Of a stretch of DNA of 64,000 bases, positions 63,883 through 64,000 are shown piece by piece. The notes beneath the pieces were generated by a model. It made no database searches and was not told where the DNA came from. It saw only the letters and a program-made list of their open reading frames with translations. The DNA is taken from NCBI GenBank assembly GCA_016791385.1, contig JAEUMR010000072.1:58931-122930 (forward strand). Reading direction: 5' to 3'. A program made the translations under genes and the position numbers. This DNA is from Hyphomonadaceae bacterium (GTDB lineage: Bacteria > Pseudomonadota > Alphaproteobacteria > Caulobacterales > Aquidulcibacteraceae). Within the stretch, counting starts at the first letter, position 1. The number at the start of each line of letters is the position of its first letter.

Positions 63883-64000
63883 GTGCTGACTGTTACGCAT
63901 TTGCGACAGCGCATTTTGGACAGCGGCGCCGCCGCTGAGGTCGCGCACGCGCTTGGCTTTACGCAGGCCGATCTGTCAGACGTTCCGGACCGCGAGGTCC
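63883..64000 (+). CDS. Truncated N-terminus of an unidentified protein
   Basis: The window ends within a frame that begins GTG at 63883 behind TTGGGAG and reads MLTVTHLRQRILDSGAAAE, then VAHALGFTQADLSDVP. Only 39 residues are seen. The helical, Ala-rich start resembles no family I can name from so little sequence. Confidence 0.45.
   Translation, partial: MLTVTHLRQRILDSGAAAEVAHALGFTQADLSDVPDREV

Noticed and set aside
1-64000. CRISPR array, transposase, integrase or rRNA operon
   Set aside because: No regularly spaced repeats, no transposase or integrase motifs and no rRNA sequence were seen on either strand.

Overview
This is a GC-rich chromosomal window of an alphaproteobacterium. The most likely home is the Caulobacterales/Hyphomonadaceae side of the class. 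That placement is an inference from an NtrZ-like periplasmic protein, DUF3576, a CpaE-type ATPase, the rph/hrcA/grpE and rsmI/yraN/BON/LpoA gene sets, and many four-base ATGA-type overlaps. Coding density is high. One tRNA gene (tRNA-Gly, GCC anticodon) is present. I saw no rRNA operon, CRISPR array, transposase or integrase.

Layout. 0-10.2 kb holds a possible catabolic or uptake cluster: a single-chain biotin-dependent acyl-CoA carboxylase, a TonB-dependent receptor, a lipoprotein S15/CocE-type hydrolase, a GPH-type MFS permease, a MaoC hydratase and a divergent TetR regulator. 10.4-16.9 kb is mixed. It has a protein with an SSB-like C-terminal tail coupled to a 46-residue basic peptide, tRNA-Gly, DUF998 and DUF6065 proteins, a ProX-type deacylase, and an operon of CnoX-type thioredoxin, LON-substrate-binding-domain protein, Trm112-like protein and DUF971. 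A 30-residue membrane peptide, a cold-shock protein and two small conserved-looking proteins follow. 17.1-24.4 kb holds a GMC oxidoreductase, a UbiH-family monooxygenase, an ammonium transporter and FtsK.

24.4-27.2 kb is an accessory insertion with visibly lower GC and relaxed codon use. A small membrane/coiled-coil protein is translationally coupled to a beta-family (sce7725-like) protein. Facing them is an sce7726-like protein with a PD-(D/E)xK-style motif. A densely structured, terminator-capped non-genic stretch follows. This is the best candidate in the window for an undescribed (perhaps anti-phage) system.

27.3-35.4 kb holds ferredoxin-NADP reductase, an unusual CpaE-like ATPase fused through a membrane helix to Sel1 repeats, a DUF4956/MgtC-like membrane protein, LolA, a candidate small RNA with C-rich/anti-Shine-Dalgarno loops, exonuclease III and a DUF885 peptidase. 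35.5-46.8 kb is mostly core metabolism and information processing: GTP-type PEP carboxykinase, an orphan OmpR-type regulator, YggS, a ThiE-like protein, NtrZ-like, DUF3576, LeuS, LptE, HolA and ComM. 46.9-53.9 kb carries the BON/YraN/RsmI and LpoA-like divergon, HemW, RdgB, a DUF2975/XRE pair and RNase PH. 54-64 kb has an operator-like array of three 19-bp dyads before an AAA ATPase, then a retropepsin-like exported protein, HrcA-GrpE, a six-repeat PPC-domain secreted protein, an aldo/keto reductase, a dienelactone-hydrolase-like protein, an M48 membrane metalloprotease and a truncated start of one further gene.

All family assignments are by eye from sequence motifs; no database search was run.
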